Positions 1 to 8,490 are shown, counted from the first letter of the stretch. The stretch: 24,591 nt of DNA from a bacterium UBA1790 (GCA_002314465.1 DCGA01000125.1:1-24591); one strand, 5' to 3'. A program made the numbers and translations. The notes: generated by a model not told the origin, from the letters alone.

Positions 1-2
1 TA

Positions 3-1004
3 CCCGCTGCCACCGAGTCACGCATAGCAGTCTCTGGCGGCCAGTTCTCATCTGTGGTCAAGGAAGAATACTGCGCCGAGGGTTACTTCCCTGTTACTAC
101 AGTCGACGAAAACGGGCTTTACACAGTTACCACAGTAACAATTAATGGTGTATATGCAGGTAACTCAAGTGTTATGGATGATGTGACTACTGCCGATTGG
201 GCTGGTATCCTTGAGGAATATCCTAATGCTATAGCTATTGTTGATGCTGCTCTTGCCGATTGGGCTGAGACACAGACTAACGTAGTTGTTGAATACAGTG
301 TTGGTAAGAATGGCAAGTACTATGAGTGTCCCAATTTCGTTTTGACCGATCCTACAGCACTCAGCAATGCTTACGACTTCTATTCTCCCGTTTCATTCAC
401 AGCTGTTACAGGTTATTATTCTCGCTCATTCAGATATGAGAACAACTCTTGCTGTGTTCCCTTCGCTCTCTCTGCTTCCGAAATCAGCGGGTCGGCTAAG
501 ATCCTTACATTCGCTTATTACCAGATGGACGGTGATGACGCTGCTTCGGTATATCTCAATGCTAACGAGGGCATCAACGCTGGTATTCCTTGCATCATCA
601 ACGATCCTTCTAAGAGTGGCATCAATGTAACATTCAACAACACCGAGATTGTGGGTGCGCCCGACAACTCTGGTAACCTGAAGGGTACATTCGCTTTCAC
701 TTACGACTTTAGTGGCGGTAATTACTACAGTATTTCTAATACTGGTAGTCTTGTCGCTTCGAATGCCGTGGGTCAGTTCCGTTCGGTAATGAGTCTCAAC
801 TACGATGAGGCTCTCGGCGGCAATGGTGCATCTCACGCTCCGTCTAATATCAAGATGGTAATTATCGATGGTACAACCGGTATCAACGATATTACTGTGG
901 GCGCTGGTGCTAAGGGTATCTACACAATCTCAGGTATCAAACTTGATAAGATAACCGACCCCGGCATCTACATCGTAGATGGTAAGAAGATTTTTGTAAA
1001 GTAA
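3..1004 (+). CDS. Secreted surface protein with type-IX-like C-terminal tail, 5'-truncated
   Basis: The reading frame is open from base 3, so the gene begins upstream of the window; the GTG at 54 is only an internal Val codon. Just inside the edge is a module of the form S-G-G-x-F-S-S ... E-Y-C-A-E-G-Y-x-P ... G-L-Y-T-V, which I know as a repeat of large secreted proteins in gut Bacteroidales. The middle (about 250 residues) is rich in Ser, Thr, Asn and aromatic residues, contains S-C-C-V-P-F, and looks like beta-sheet. The last 30 residues (G-I-Y-T-I-S-G ... G-I-Y-I-V-D-G-K-K-I-F-V-K) resemble the type A sorting domain of type IX secretion cargo. A surface-exposed or adhesin-like role is inference; no enzyme motif is visible. 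A hairpin follows the stop. Confidence 0.75.
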   Translation, partial: PAATESRIAVSGGQFSSVVKEEYCAEGYFPVTTVDENGLYTVTTVTINGVYAGNSSVMDDVTTADWAGILEEYPNAIAIVDAALADWAETQTNVVVEYSVGKNGKYYECPNFVLTDPTALSNAYDFYSPVSFTAVTGYYSRSFRYENNSCCVPFALSASEISGSAKILTFAYYQMDGDDAASVYLNANEGINAGIPCIINDPSKSGINVTFNNTEIVGAPDNSGNLKGTFAFTYDFSGGNYYSISNTGSLVASNAVGQFRSVMSLNYDEALGGNGASHAPSNIKMVIIDGTTGINDITVGAGAKGIYTISGIKLDKITDPGIYIVDGKKIFVK

Positions 1005-1018
1005 TTATTACTGTATTT

Positions 1019-1049
1019 GACATGCATGGGGTGCACCCCCATGCGTGTC
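1019..1049 (+). terminator. Strong hairpin after the first gene
   Basis: Bases 1019-1031 pair with 1037-1049 over 13 pairs (one G-T wobble) around a 5-base loop. It lies 14 bases after the stop at 1004. No T run follows, so it may be a 3'-end protecting hairpin rather than a full intrinsic terminator. Confidence 0.5.
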
Positions 1050-1070
1050 GATAACAGTTATGCATTTTAC

Positions 1071-1078
1071 TAAATTTG
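1071..1078 (+). promoter_or_regulatory. Possible -7 element (TAAATTTG) before the second gene
   Basis: TAAATTTG is an exact match to the Bacteroidetes -7 box TAnnTTTG, 11 bases before the ATG at 1090. No TTG lies at the expected upstream spacing (1048-1050 reads TCG), and the leader would be very short, so it is weak. Confidence 0.3.
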
Positions 1079-1089
1079 TTAGGAAAAAA

Positions 1090-2574
1090 ATGAAAAAGCT
1101 TTTATTTTTTATATTTGCGTTGGCATGCACTTTATGCTCATTTGCCGACGATTATGAGATGTCGGGAACTTACCGTTCTAAACTCATTCCTGATGCTGTG
1201 GAGAATAGCTACAAAAACACCTTGTCCATCAAGGTTAATGCTATTCCTTCGGCTCAGAATAAAATCGTTGTTACACGCAAGGCAGGTAACAGTAAAACGG
1301 CATCTAATGTAGCGACAATTACGCTTAACGCCGATGGCGCTTATACCATCTCTTATAGTACTCCTGTTTCGGTTAACAGTGAGGACCGCTTTGATTCAGA
1401 GGCGTACGTTACCTCTGGTAATGTCACTGCCGGTGGTGAAATTGCAGTTGTTGACTACTTCACTGCCTCTACCTATGCCGACCACATCAAGAACGAGGCC
1501 GGTGGTGATAAGGCTGGCTCTTACACTTACACTGCTGCAATAGGTTCTACAACTGTGGCAACATATGTCGTGCCTGTGTATGGCGCAAGCGCATTTTACG
1601 AACTCGAGTCGGGTTATTCGTTGAGTGAGATTCTTGCCGATACCGACCACTCATTAGCGCCTAAGGGTGTTACAATCTATTGTTCCGACCCCGAGAACGC
1701 GACAGTGTCAAGTTGGAAAATCTATAAGGAAGGCGAAGTGGTTGCCAATACCCAGTCATTTGTAGAGAACGAACTCACCGAAACAAAGCAAGTTTATATC
1801 GGTGAGATGACTATCATGTCGCCCGATGGTTACATGAACACCTATGGCACCGACTCTCGTGCCGTGTATCCCACCATTGTCACTGCCGATGTTGCTTCTA
1901 CTGCTATGAGTACTTATACATTCACAAGCAGCACGGGAGTTCGCAATTGCCACTATTTCACCTCGCTGATGACTCTTCATTTCGAGTACATGCCTCAGGA
2001 AGGCGACTTCACGACTCGTCCTATTCCCAGGATTACCGATGGCGGCTATCGTGTGTGGCGCACATGTACTACTGCTGCCGAAGAGAATTCTGCGGTCTTG
2101 GACCGTGCCAACGACTTTTTGTTCTTTGACAACGTGGGTACCGAAACCGGTGTTGATAAAGACGGAACAGCCAATCAAAGGTCTAATATTGGTGGCGATT
2201 TTGTGACTGTAGGCGAAACAACATGCTACTCGGGCTTGTTTGGCTCAAGTTCTAAGACTCCCACAGTCAACTACACTATTCGTGTTTACTATTGGCTCGA
2301 GACTATAGATCCCGACCCGCTCGGAGCTCCCAAGCGTAGTGTATCGCGCATTGCCGATGGAACACCGCGCTATTATGTATCTGAGCTTGTTTTCCCCTTC
2401 ACTTTCCCCGAGAATATCGTGACTGGTGTTGAGGATATGGGTGCAAAGCAGGTCGACAGTGTTCAGTATAGCAACCTCGCAGGCGTTACATCAACCACTC
2501 CGTTCAGTGGCGTGAACATCGTTGTTACTCGCTACACCGATGGTACTACCTCGGTTACTAAGGTGATTCGTTAA
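1090..2574 (+). CDS. Secreted protein of unknown function with type-IX-like C-terminal tail
   Basis: The start chosen is ATG 1090 (M-K-K-L-L-F-F), which gives a clean signal peptide ending near C-S-F-A-D-D. The frame extends up to a GTG at 1045, but that codon lies inside the 1019-1049 hairpin and would add a non-signal leader. The protein has 494 residues. The body is Thr/Ser/Val-rich and probably beta-sheet; I recognise no catalytic motif and no family. The end has V-Q-Y-S-N-L-A-G-V, then G-V-N-I-V-V, then D-G-T-T-S-V-T-K-V-I, the pattern of a Bacteroidales C-terminal sorting domain (Tyr/Asn-Leu-x-Gly turn, G-x-x-I-V strand, final K-V-I). Export to the surface is a reasonable inference; the substrate or partner is unknown. 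It ends in a strong terminator, so it is probably transcribed separately from the next gene. Confidence 0.75.
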   Translation: MKKLLFFIFALACTLCSFADDYEMSGTYRSKLIPDAVENSYKNTLSIKVNAIPSAQNKIVVTRKAGNSKTASNVATITLNADGAYTISYSTPVSVNSEDRFDSEAYVTSGNVTAGGEIAVVDYFTASTYADHIKNEAGGDKAGSYTYTAAIGSTTVATYVVPVYGASAFYELESGYSLSEILADTDHSLAPKGVTIYCSDPENATVSSWKIYKEGEVVANTQSFVENELTETKQVYIGEMTIMSPDGYMNTYGTDSRAVYPTIVTADVASTAMSTYTFTSSTGVRNCHYFTSLMTLHFEYMPQEGDFTTRPIPRITDGGYRVWRTCTTAAEENSAVLDRANDFLFFDNVGTETGVDKDGTANQRSNIGGDFVTVGETTCYSGLFGSSSKTPTVNYTIRVYYWLETIDPDPLGAPKRSVSRIADGTPRYYVSELVFPFTFPENIVTGVEDMGAKQVDSVQYSNLAGVTSTTPFSGVNIVVTRYTDGTTSVTKVIR

Positions 2575-2596
2575 TAATCACGATATGTTAAAATAT

Positions 2597-2632
2597 CTAC
2601 GGCAGTCTCCTGTGGGGCTGCCGTAGTTTTTT
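2597..2632 (+). terminator. Rho-independent terminator
   Basis: CTACGGCAG (2597-2605) pairs perfectly with CTGCCGTAG (2618-2626), followed directly by six T (2627-2632). It closes the transcription unit of the secreted protein ending at 2574. Confidence 0.9.
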
Positions 2633-2785
2633 CGGGGTTATATGCTGCTTCTCTCGCTATGGGAGAGTGTGTTTAGTGCTTTGATAAAAAGCTATTGTCC
2701 CTTTTTGTAGTTTTTGGGACTATGTCTGCGTCTAATTATTGTACCCGGACAGAATACGGGATGTTAAAAAATATCGTGTTAATTC
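2633..2785. other. Non-coding spacer with minor hairpins
   Basis: The gap between the stop at 2574 and the ATG at 2879 is 304 bases. Apart from the terminator and the promoter listed separately, it holds two small inverted repeats (CTCTC 2651-2655 with GAGAG 2663-2667; GTCCC 2697-2701 with GGGAC 2716-2720). I see no short gene with a convincing start, and no RNA gene. Confidence 0.5.
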
Positions 2786-2816
2786 TTGTAAATTCAAAAT
2801 TATTTTTCTAAATTTG
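2786..2816 (+). promoter_or_regulatory. Bacteroidetes-type promoter for the BACON-dockerin gene
   Basis: TTG (2786-2788), a 20-base spacer and TAAATTTG (2809-2816) match the primary sigma consensus of Bacteroidetes. Transcription would start near 2823, leaving an A/T-rich leader of about 55 bases before the ATG at 2879. Confidence 0.7.
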
Positions 2817-2878
2817 CAACTGAATGATATTCATTCGGGGATTTTTATAGAATTGTTTAACTTTAAATATATACGGAT

Positions 2879-4723
2879 ATGAGGAAAACTTTACTTCTCG
2901 CGTCGGCTCTCGTATGTGCGTCTACAATGATGGGCGTCACTGTTGCAGAGCGTTCTAAAGCAGTAGTTAAGCCCGCTGCTGCTGTTGGCATGACCGAAAT
3001 GCCATTAGCCTACGAAACATTTGAAACAATGGCTACCCCTGGTACTCACGCCAAAAAGGTTGCTGCTAAGGCTTCGCCCGACGATGGCACTCCCAAGGCA
3101 TTCTACAAACGCCCTGCCGGTGCTTTCTATGGCTTGATTTCTACACTTGAAAACAACAACTATAAGTATTCTTCACAATACTCTCCTTATGTTGTGGGTT
3201 GGCCTTTCAAGACTGCTACTTATGAGCAGAATACTCTTAATATAGGCGAAAACGCAACTTATGATTGGGTTTATACCGTATATGACCGTGAAACAAAGCA
3301 GAAGGTCGACAAGGAAGCCCAGGGTGAGAAACTGGTGGTGAATTACTCGATTAAAGAAGTTGACTCGGTTCCCACTCTTACCGCTACCGGTAGCGAGGGT
3401 TCGGCTGTTTATACTATCAACGGCTGGTCGGTAACTGGTTCTGGCTCAAACAAGGCTATAAATAAGAAATATCGCAGTAACTATCTGGCAGCCGTAGACT
3501 ATCAGACTGCTTTCTCTAATACTGCCGACCGCACTCTGTGGTGTACTCCCAAGTTCCGTGCAGCAAGCACCAACCGTGACGCATCTAACCTTTCGGGTGG
3601 TACTTATGTATCAGGTGCTAAGGATGGCGATGGTGGTACAACTGGTCGTTGGTTCGGTCGCAACCACTCGGGTGTAGATGCACTCGCTATGGCTTTTGAG
3701 AAGCCTGAGCATCCCTACGTGCTCCGTAAGGTTGGTGTTGCTTTCCAGAACCTCGCGTTCGCAAGCACCGATCCTTGCGACCTCAAGGTTAAGGTTTACA
3801 AGCTCGATGCTATTCCCGAGTACGAGGCTTCTACTTCTGTATATGTAGAGCCCGGCGAACTCCTTTGCGAAGGTACATTCACAATGAATCCCGAGGAATT
3901 CACAAGCAATAGTATTACAAACGGTATCCTCCCGTTCGAACTCCTTGCTCCCGACGATGGCAGTGGCCTTGACATTTACATTGAACCCGAAATCGATTTC
4001 CCCATCCTGGTGGTATTCACTGGCTACAATAACAGCACTATTGCCGACTTTACCCTTACTCAGGGTACCGACGTTTACAACGAAGGCTTCGGCGAGCCTT
4101 GCTACCTGGGACGCACTCAGGAAGACGGTTCTATCCTGTATCAGGGTCTCAACTACTTCTTCTCATCAGGTCAGCGCATGGGCGGTATCTCAATCTATGC
4201 CGAGGTTGCTCATCCCTACATGGTTTGGAATTATTTAACCGAAACTGGTGAATATGAGTTCCCCGTTGAGGGCGGTGAACACAGTGTCGAGGTTTACACC
4301 TACAGTTCTGCCGAGGAATGGGATATCTCAATGGCCGACGGCAGCGAACTGCCCGCATGGCTCACTGTAGAAGCTCAGGACAAGATGGAAGACGGCGAAT
4401 GGACCGGTGTTACCACTATGGTTGCTAATGCTGAGGCTCTTCCCGAGGGTACTGCTTATCGCGAGGCAGTCGTAAGACTCCACATCAATGGCAACAGCCT
4501 CGAGTACAAGTTCACTCAGGGTGAATACTCTCCCGTTGTTCCCGTTAAGGGTGACGTTGACAACAACGGTGAAGTAGATGTTACCGATGTTAACATCCTT
4601 CTCAACATCATCCTTGGTCTTGATGACGCTGCCAACTACAACGGCCGTGCCGATGTAACTGGTGAGGGCGATGTTGACGTAGCCGATGTAAATGCTGTCA
4701 TCAACCTCATTCTCGGAAACTAA
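2879..4723 (+). CDS. Exported protein with BACON domain and C-terminal dockerin
   Basis: A protein of 614 residues starting at ATG 2879 with a hydrophobic signal (M-R-K-T-L-L-L). Residues about 30-446 belong to no family I can name; they contain many Tyr/Gly/Thr strands and look like a large beta-rich module. Residues about 447-549 fit a BACON domain: the F-P-V-E-G-G-E-H-S-V start, a W-D-I-S strand, the L-P-A-W-L-T-V core, Y-R-E-A-V-V, and the closing F-T-Q-G-E. BACON domains sit in Bacteroidetes surface proteins and are linked to carbohydrate or mucin contact. Residues 558-614 are a two-repeat dockerin: the first has D-V-D-N-N-G-E-V-D, the second D-V-T-G-E-G-D-V-D, with the expected D-V-N at the helix start; the second loop is the less canonical one. 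No cohesin is in view, so the dockerin's partner is unknown. It has its own promoter and terminator. Confidence 0.85.
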   Translation: MRKTLLLASALVCASTMMGVTVAERSKAVVKPAAAVGMTEMPLAYETFETMATPGTHAKKVAAKASPDDGTPKAFYKRPAGAFYGLISTLENNNYKYSSQYSPYVVGWPFKTATYEQNTLNIGENATYDWVYTVYDRETKQKVDKEAQGEKLVVNYSIKEVDSVPTLTATGSEGSAVYTINGWSVTGSGSNKAINKKYRSNYLAAVDYQTAFSNTADRTLWCTPKFRAASTNRDASNLSGGTYVSGAKDGDGGTTGRWFGRNHSGVDALAMAFEKPEHPYVLRKVGVAFQNLAFASTDPCDLKVKVYKLDAIPEYEASTSVYVEPGELLCEGTFTMNPEEFTSNSITNGILPFELLAPDDGSGLDIYIEPEIDFPILVVFTGYNNSTIADFTLTQGTDVYNEGFGEPCYLGRTQEDGSILYQGLNYFFSSGQRMGGISIYAEVAHPYMVWNYLTETGEYEFPVEGGEHSVEVYTYSSAEEWDISMADGSELPAWLTVEAQDKMEDGEWTGVTTMVANAEALPEGTAYREAVVRLHINGNSLEYKFTQGEYSPVVPVKGDVDNNGEVDVTDVNILLNIILGLDDAANYNGRADVTGEGDVDVADVNAVINLILGN

Positions 4724-4746
4724 ATCGATTAAATTCCCCAATATGG

Positions 4747-4779
4747 GCAGCCTCCTCGATTGAGGGGGCTGCTTTTTTT
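4747..4779 (+). terminator. Rho-independent terminator
   Basis: GCAGCCTCCTC (4747-4757) pairs with GAGGGGGCTGC (4762-4772), eleven pairs with one G-T wobble and a GATT loop, followed by seven T. It ends the BACON-dockerin gene. Confidence 0.92.
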
Positions 4780-4787
4780 GTGATTAT

Positions 4788-4819
4788 TTTGCGGGTGTGC
4801 ACATTTATTGCTAACTTTA
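4788..4819 (+). promoter_or_regulatory. Promoter for the propeller-amidase operon
   Basis: TTTG (4788-4791), a 20-base spacer and TAACTTTA (4812-4819, one mismatch to TAnnTTTG). Transcription would start near 4826, about 43 bases before the ATG at 4869. Confidence 0.65.
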
Positions 4820-4868
4820 CACGATTATTGATTACCTCTTAGTCACTGATAAACCTAAAATATAACTT

Positions 4869-5777
4869 ATGAAGAAATTTCTGTTTACCGTTGCGCTTGG
4901 GATTTCCCTGTGTGCACAAGCCCAGTTGCTTAATGTGGGCAGTGTCACTCAGGTCGATATTCCCCAAAGCCTCTACAACAAGGTGGCTGCCATCAGTCCC
5001 GATGGTACCTATCTGCTCATCACCACCGACTATAACGCCGGTCTCACCCGTTATGATCTTGCAACCGGCGCTACCAGCGTTGTTACCGATGCTGCCGGTG
5101 CAGGTTACGACGTGAAGATTTCTCAGGATGGCAACACTGTTGTTTTTCGTGAGAACAGTTACACCGCTCAGCATCTTAAGATGACTGCCGTTAAGAGTAA
5201 GGACCTTGTGTCGGGTCGCGAGCAACAGCTCGTTGCACCCACACGCGAACTCCAGGCAATGGATGTACAGGGCCTCACTTCAACTACTGTTGTAAATGGC
5301 AGGTCAAATGTAAAGGCTTTGGTAGGAACACAGGTTGCGAAGCAGATGCCCATCCTCTCGATCGACAAACTGCACCTTATGCTCACTCAGGACGGCGTTA
5401 CACGCGAGTTTTCACCGCTGGGCAGTGACCAACGCTACATTTGGCCGTCGGTTTCTCCCGATGGCACCAAGGCGTTGTTCTATGTCACCGGTAATGGCGC
5501 TTATGTGTGCAACCTCGACGGCAGTGGCCTTAAGGAACTTGGTCAGGTGCGTGCTCCGCGTTGGTATAGCAACAGTGTTATCGTGGGTATGAACGACCAG
5601 GACGATGGCCGTGTCTACACTTCGTCGAGCATCATCGCAGTCGACCTCAACGGAACTACACAAACGCTTACCGACGACAGCGTTATCGCAATGTTCCCCC
5701 TGCCCACAGCGGCTGGCGACAAGATTGCGTTCTCAACTCCCACAGGCGAGGCCTATATAATTAACATTAATAAATAA
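4869..5777 (+). CDS. Secreted TolB/WD40-like beta-propeller protein
   Basis: 302 residues with a short signal peptide (M-K-K-F-L-F ... C-A-Q-A-Q). PD40/TolB-type propeller blades are visible: A-I-S-P-D-G-T-Y near residue 40, K-I-S-Q-D-G-N-T near 85, and S-V-S-P-D-G-T-K-A-L-F-Y in the middle, followed by V-C-N-L-D-G-S-G-L-K-E-L. Such repeats usually scaffold protein or glycan binding and carry no catalysis here. The stop at 5777 is 11 bases before the amidase ATG at 5789, with no terminator between, so the two genes are very probably co-transcribed. A helper or binding role for the amidase, or for sensing cell-wall or surface material, is inference. It has no dockerin and no obvious sorting tail; where it ends up after export cannot be read from the sequence. 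Confidence 0.8.
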   Translation: MKKFLFTVALGISLCAQAQLLNVGSVTQVDIPQSLYNKVAAISPDGTYLLITTDYNAGLTRYDLATGATSVVTDAAGAGYDVKISQDGNTVVFRENSYTAQHLKMTAVKSKDLVSGREQQLVAPTRELQAMDVQGLTSTTVVNGRSNVKALVGTQVAKQMPILSIDKLHLMLTQDGVTREFSPLGSDQRYIWPSVSPDGTKALFYVTGNGAYVCNLDGSGLKELGQVRAPRWYSNSVIVGMNDQDDGRVYTSSSIIAVDLNGTTQTLTDDSVIAMFPLPTAAGDKIAFSTPTGEAYIININK

Positions 5778-5788
5778 TAATTGCAGTC

Positions 5789-8419
5789 ATGAAAAAGATT
5801 CTTACTATCATCGCGGCTGCAATCATGGCAGCCGGAAGCATGCAGGCGCAGACAGCCTCTACATTCCGCATTTACCTGAACCCCGGTCATGGCTCGTTTA
5901 CTTCTAACGACCGTCCGCTTAACACCATCTCTCACCCTAACACTACCAGTCTGACCGATACTTTGGGTTTCTATGAGGGACGCGGCACTCTGCCTCGCTC
6001 GCTCTATATCGGCCACACGCTGCAGCAGATGGGCGTGAAGGCAAGCAATATCGTCTTCTCTCGCACAAAGAACGGTCCTTGGCCCCAGGGTGCCGAGTCG
6101 AGTACTAAGTACAACCGCAACCTGAGCGAAATCTGCGAGGAGGTCGAGGCGGGTAGTTTCGATATGTTCGTGGCATCACACAGCGATGCTAATAACAACA
6201 CGCTCGTTAATTATCCCACCTATCTGTATCGCGGCCAGGACTCTAAGGCCGAGGTGGCCGGTAGCCGTGAGATGGCTGTTGCCAATCATCCCTACCACCT
6301 TGCTACAGGCATCGAGAATTACTCTAGGACTGCGGCCTATGTAAAGGGTGACTGGGACTTCTATGGCAGTTACACAACCACAACTCGCAGCAACGGCAAG
6401 TCTTATACAGGCTATTTGGGTGTGCTCAAGCATGGTACTCCGGGCTACCTGCTCGAGGGTTTCTTCCACACCTATGCTCCTGCCCGTCACCGTGCCCTCA
6501 ACTTTGACTACGACCGCGAGGAAGGCTTGCGTGAGGCTCGTGGTATCGGTGCTTACTTTGGATTCTCTAAGCTCACCACAGGTGCTATTCTGGGTACTGT
6601 AAAGGACGCCAATGAGCAGATTATTCACAACCTGTTCACCTATCGCGCCGACACCGACGACCAGTACAAGCCCCTTAACGGTGCGGTTGTCCAGTTGCTC
6701 CAGAATGGCACAGTGAAGGCAACTTATACCACCGATAACGAGTGGAACGGTATCTTCGCTTTCTTTGATGTTGCTCCCGGTACCTACCAACTCCTGGCTA
6801 CGCTCGACGGATACAAGGAGATGACTCCCGTCACCATCACCGTCAAGGCCAACGAGAGTACATATTCTCGCCTCCACCTTGAGAATACAAGTTATGTGCC
6901 TATGGGCGACCCTGTTAAGGGTATATATGCTTATGGCCTCAACTTGGCCGAGGAGAACAGTAACTACACATTCTCTTTCAAGGCTAATACCGATGCCCGC
7001 GACGCTTACATCACATTCAGCGATGTGAACGGTGCCGAGGTGGGCAAGGTTCCTGTTCCCAACGTTAAGGAGGGTTCTAACACTGTGACTATCGCGGCTA
7101 CCGATCTTCCCGGTGAGGTGGGCCAGATGCTCACTTGGGCCGTTACACTGCGTGGCGACACCATCAAGAACATCCAGCGTCTCAATAGTTTTGACAATTT
7201 CTCTTTCTCTCGTGCGTTCAACACCGTGGACAAGAATCCCGAGAGCGATTACTTCGGCAACCTGTATGTCACCGACCGTCCGTCTACCTATGTTTCGACC
7301 AACGGTCTGTATGCATATAGCCCCGAATGGACACGCATTAACTCTACCATTGTCAACAAGCGCGAGGACGGTAGTTACTTCCGCAGCAATTACCGCATCG
7401 GCATTGACCCCGAGGGCAAGGTTTATGTTCCCGACTGGGGCGATGCTTACTCGGGCGTCTTCGTTGCCGACCCGGCAAACCTTAACGCCGGATTCAAGAC
7501 ATTCTTCATGAATCCCGACGGCACATTCCTCACTCGCGCAAGCGACGGTCTCTTGTCTAATGCCAGCGGAGTGGCTGTGGCTGGTTCTTCTCCCTCGGTA
7601 TATATCGCGGGCACTGGTGCCAACACCAAGATGTATGTATATAACGAGGATTTAGGCAATATCGTTAGCCGCTACGACATCGGTAATGCCGACGGCTCTC
7701 TCAAGACTTGCTGGAACCAGGCTCCTTCGTTCAACTATCCCATTGGCAGCCTTCAGGCCAATACCAATGGTAATGTGATTGCCGACGAGGAAGGAAACAT
7801 CTGGGTTGCACAGACTCGCGCTGCAGGGCAGAACACTTCTACGGTTCCGTCGCTCATCTATGTGAGCAAGGACGGTACAGTGCTCTACAATTCGGGTACC
7901 GACAGCAGCATCAGTTCTTATCTCACAGGTTCGGGTGGCTCGGGCTTTGCAATCTCTAACGACGGTAAGACTCTCGTAATCAACGATGCAGGCGGTATTC
8001 TCCGATTCTTTGAGATTCAGTGGAACGGTACTAAGCCTTCGCTCGTTTACAAGACTCAGTATGGTGGTTGCGACTCTATCGATGGCAACAATTATATCTA
8101 TGAGATGACATTCGATTATGGTGGCAACCTTGTGGCTTCGGGCGCTAAGGTGGGTATCTATTCAATGCCTACCGACGACAATGAGAACACCACTCCTGCA
8201 CGCAAGGCTCTCACCGTGGTAAAGGCTGGCAAGCCTGCTGCGACTGGCGACGTGAACCTTGACGGTGATGTGGATGTTTCGGATATTAACATCGTGGTTG
8301 CTATCCTTCTCTCTAAAGCTCAGGCCGAGACTTACGAGGGACGCGCCGATGTTAACGGCGACGGTGATGTCGATATTTCTGATGTCAACGCCATCGTATC
8401 GATTATCCTTTCTAAGTAA
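5789..8419 (+). CDS. Secreted zinc N-acetylmuramoyl-L-alanine amidase with C-terminal dockerin
   Basis: 876 residues with a signal peptide ending near S-M-Q-A. The first about 250 residues fit the amidase_3 fold, which cuts the bond between N-acetylmuramic acid and L-Ala in peptidoglycan. Zinc-ligand candidates are His34 in L-N-P-G-H-G, Glu63 in F-Y-E-G-R-G and His131 in A-S-H-S-D-A-N; Glu223 in L-L-E-G-F-F sits where the catalytic Glu is expected, so the site looks complete. Residues about 265-366 resemble a carboxypeptidase-regulatory-like sandwich (G-A-I-L-G-T-V start, A-P-G-T-Y-Q-L end). Residues about 460-800 look like a propeller with repeated D-P-E-G-K-V-Y and D-E-E-G-N-I-W strands. 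Residues 820-876 are two good dockerin calcium loops (D-V-N-L-D-G-D-V-D and D-V-N-G-D-G-D-V-D). Its upstream partner is the propeller gene 11 bases away. Whether it acts on the cell's own wall or on other bacteria is not shown. Confidence 0.85.
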   Translation: MKKILTIIAAAIMAAGSMQAQTASTFRIYLNPGHGSFTSNDRPLNTISHPNTTSLTDTLGFYEGRGTLPRSLYIGHTLQQMGVKASNIVFSRTKNGPWPQGAESSTKYNRNLSEICEEVEAGSFDMFVASHSDANNNTLVNYPTYLYRGQDSKAEVAGSREMAVANHPYHLATGIENYSRTAAYVKGDWDFYGSYTTTTRSNGKSYTGYLGVLKHGTPGYLLEGFFHTYAPARHRALNFDYDREEGLREARGIGAYFGFSKLTTGAILGTVKDANEQIIHNLFTYRADTDDQYKPLNGAVVQLLQNGTVKATYTTDNEWNGIFAFFDVAPGTYQLLATLDGYKEMTPVTITVKANESTYSRLHLENTSYVPMGDPVKGIYAYGLNLAEENSNYTFSFKANTDARDAYITFSDVNGAEVGKVPVPNVKEGSNTVTIAATDLPGEVGQMLTWAVTLRGDTIKNIQRLNSFDNFSFSRAFNTVDKNPESDYFGNLYVTDRPSTYVSTNGLYAYSPEWTRINSTIVNKREDGSYFRSNYRIGIDPEGKVYVPDWGDAYSGVFVADPANLNAGFKTFFMNPDGTFLTRASDGLLSNASGVAVAGSSPSVYIAGTGANTKMYVYNEDLGNIVSRYDIGNADGSLKTCWNQAPSFNYPIGSLQANTNGNVIADEEGNIWVAQTRAAGQNTSTVPSLIYVSKDGTVLYNSGTDSSISSYLTGSGGSGFAISNDGKTLVINDAGGILRFFEIQWNGTKPSLVYKTQYGGCDSIDGNNYIYEMTFDYGGNLVASGAKVGIYSMPTDDNENTTPARKALTVVKAGKPAATGDVNLDGDVDVSDINIVVAILLSKAQAETYEGRADVNGDGDVDISDVNAIVSIILSK

Positions 8420-8456
8420 CTTTAGGGTAGGGGACCCGTTCCCCGGTTGATATTAT

Positions 8457-8490
8457 CAAGGCATCCGCTCAAGTGTGTGCGGATGCCTTG
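8457..8490 (+). terminator. Perfect 12-bp hairpin after the amidase gene
   Basis: CAAGGCATCCGC (8457-8468) pairs exactly with GCGGATGCCTTG (8479-8490). The following bases are CTTTGTG, a poor T run, but the long perfect stem just after the operon makes a terminator the best reading. Confidence 0.75.

Noticed and set aside
1045..1089. Longer start (GTG 1045) for the second secreted protein
   Set aside because: The GTG lies inside the 1019-1049 hairpin and the extension lacks signal-peptide character; ATG 1090 gives a clean M-K-K signal peptide.
2641..2720. Possible small RNA in the 2575-2878 gap
   Set aside because: Small inverted repeats are present but there is no promoter before them and no terminator after them; not enough to call.
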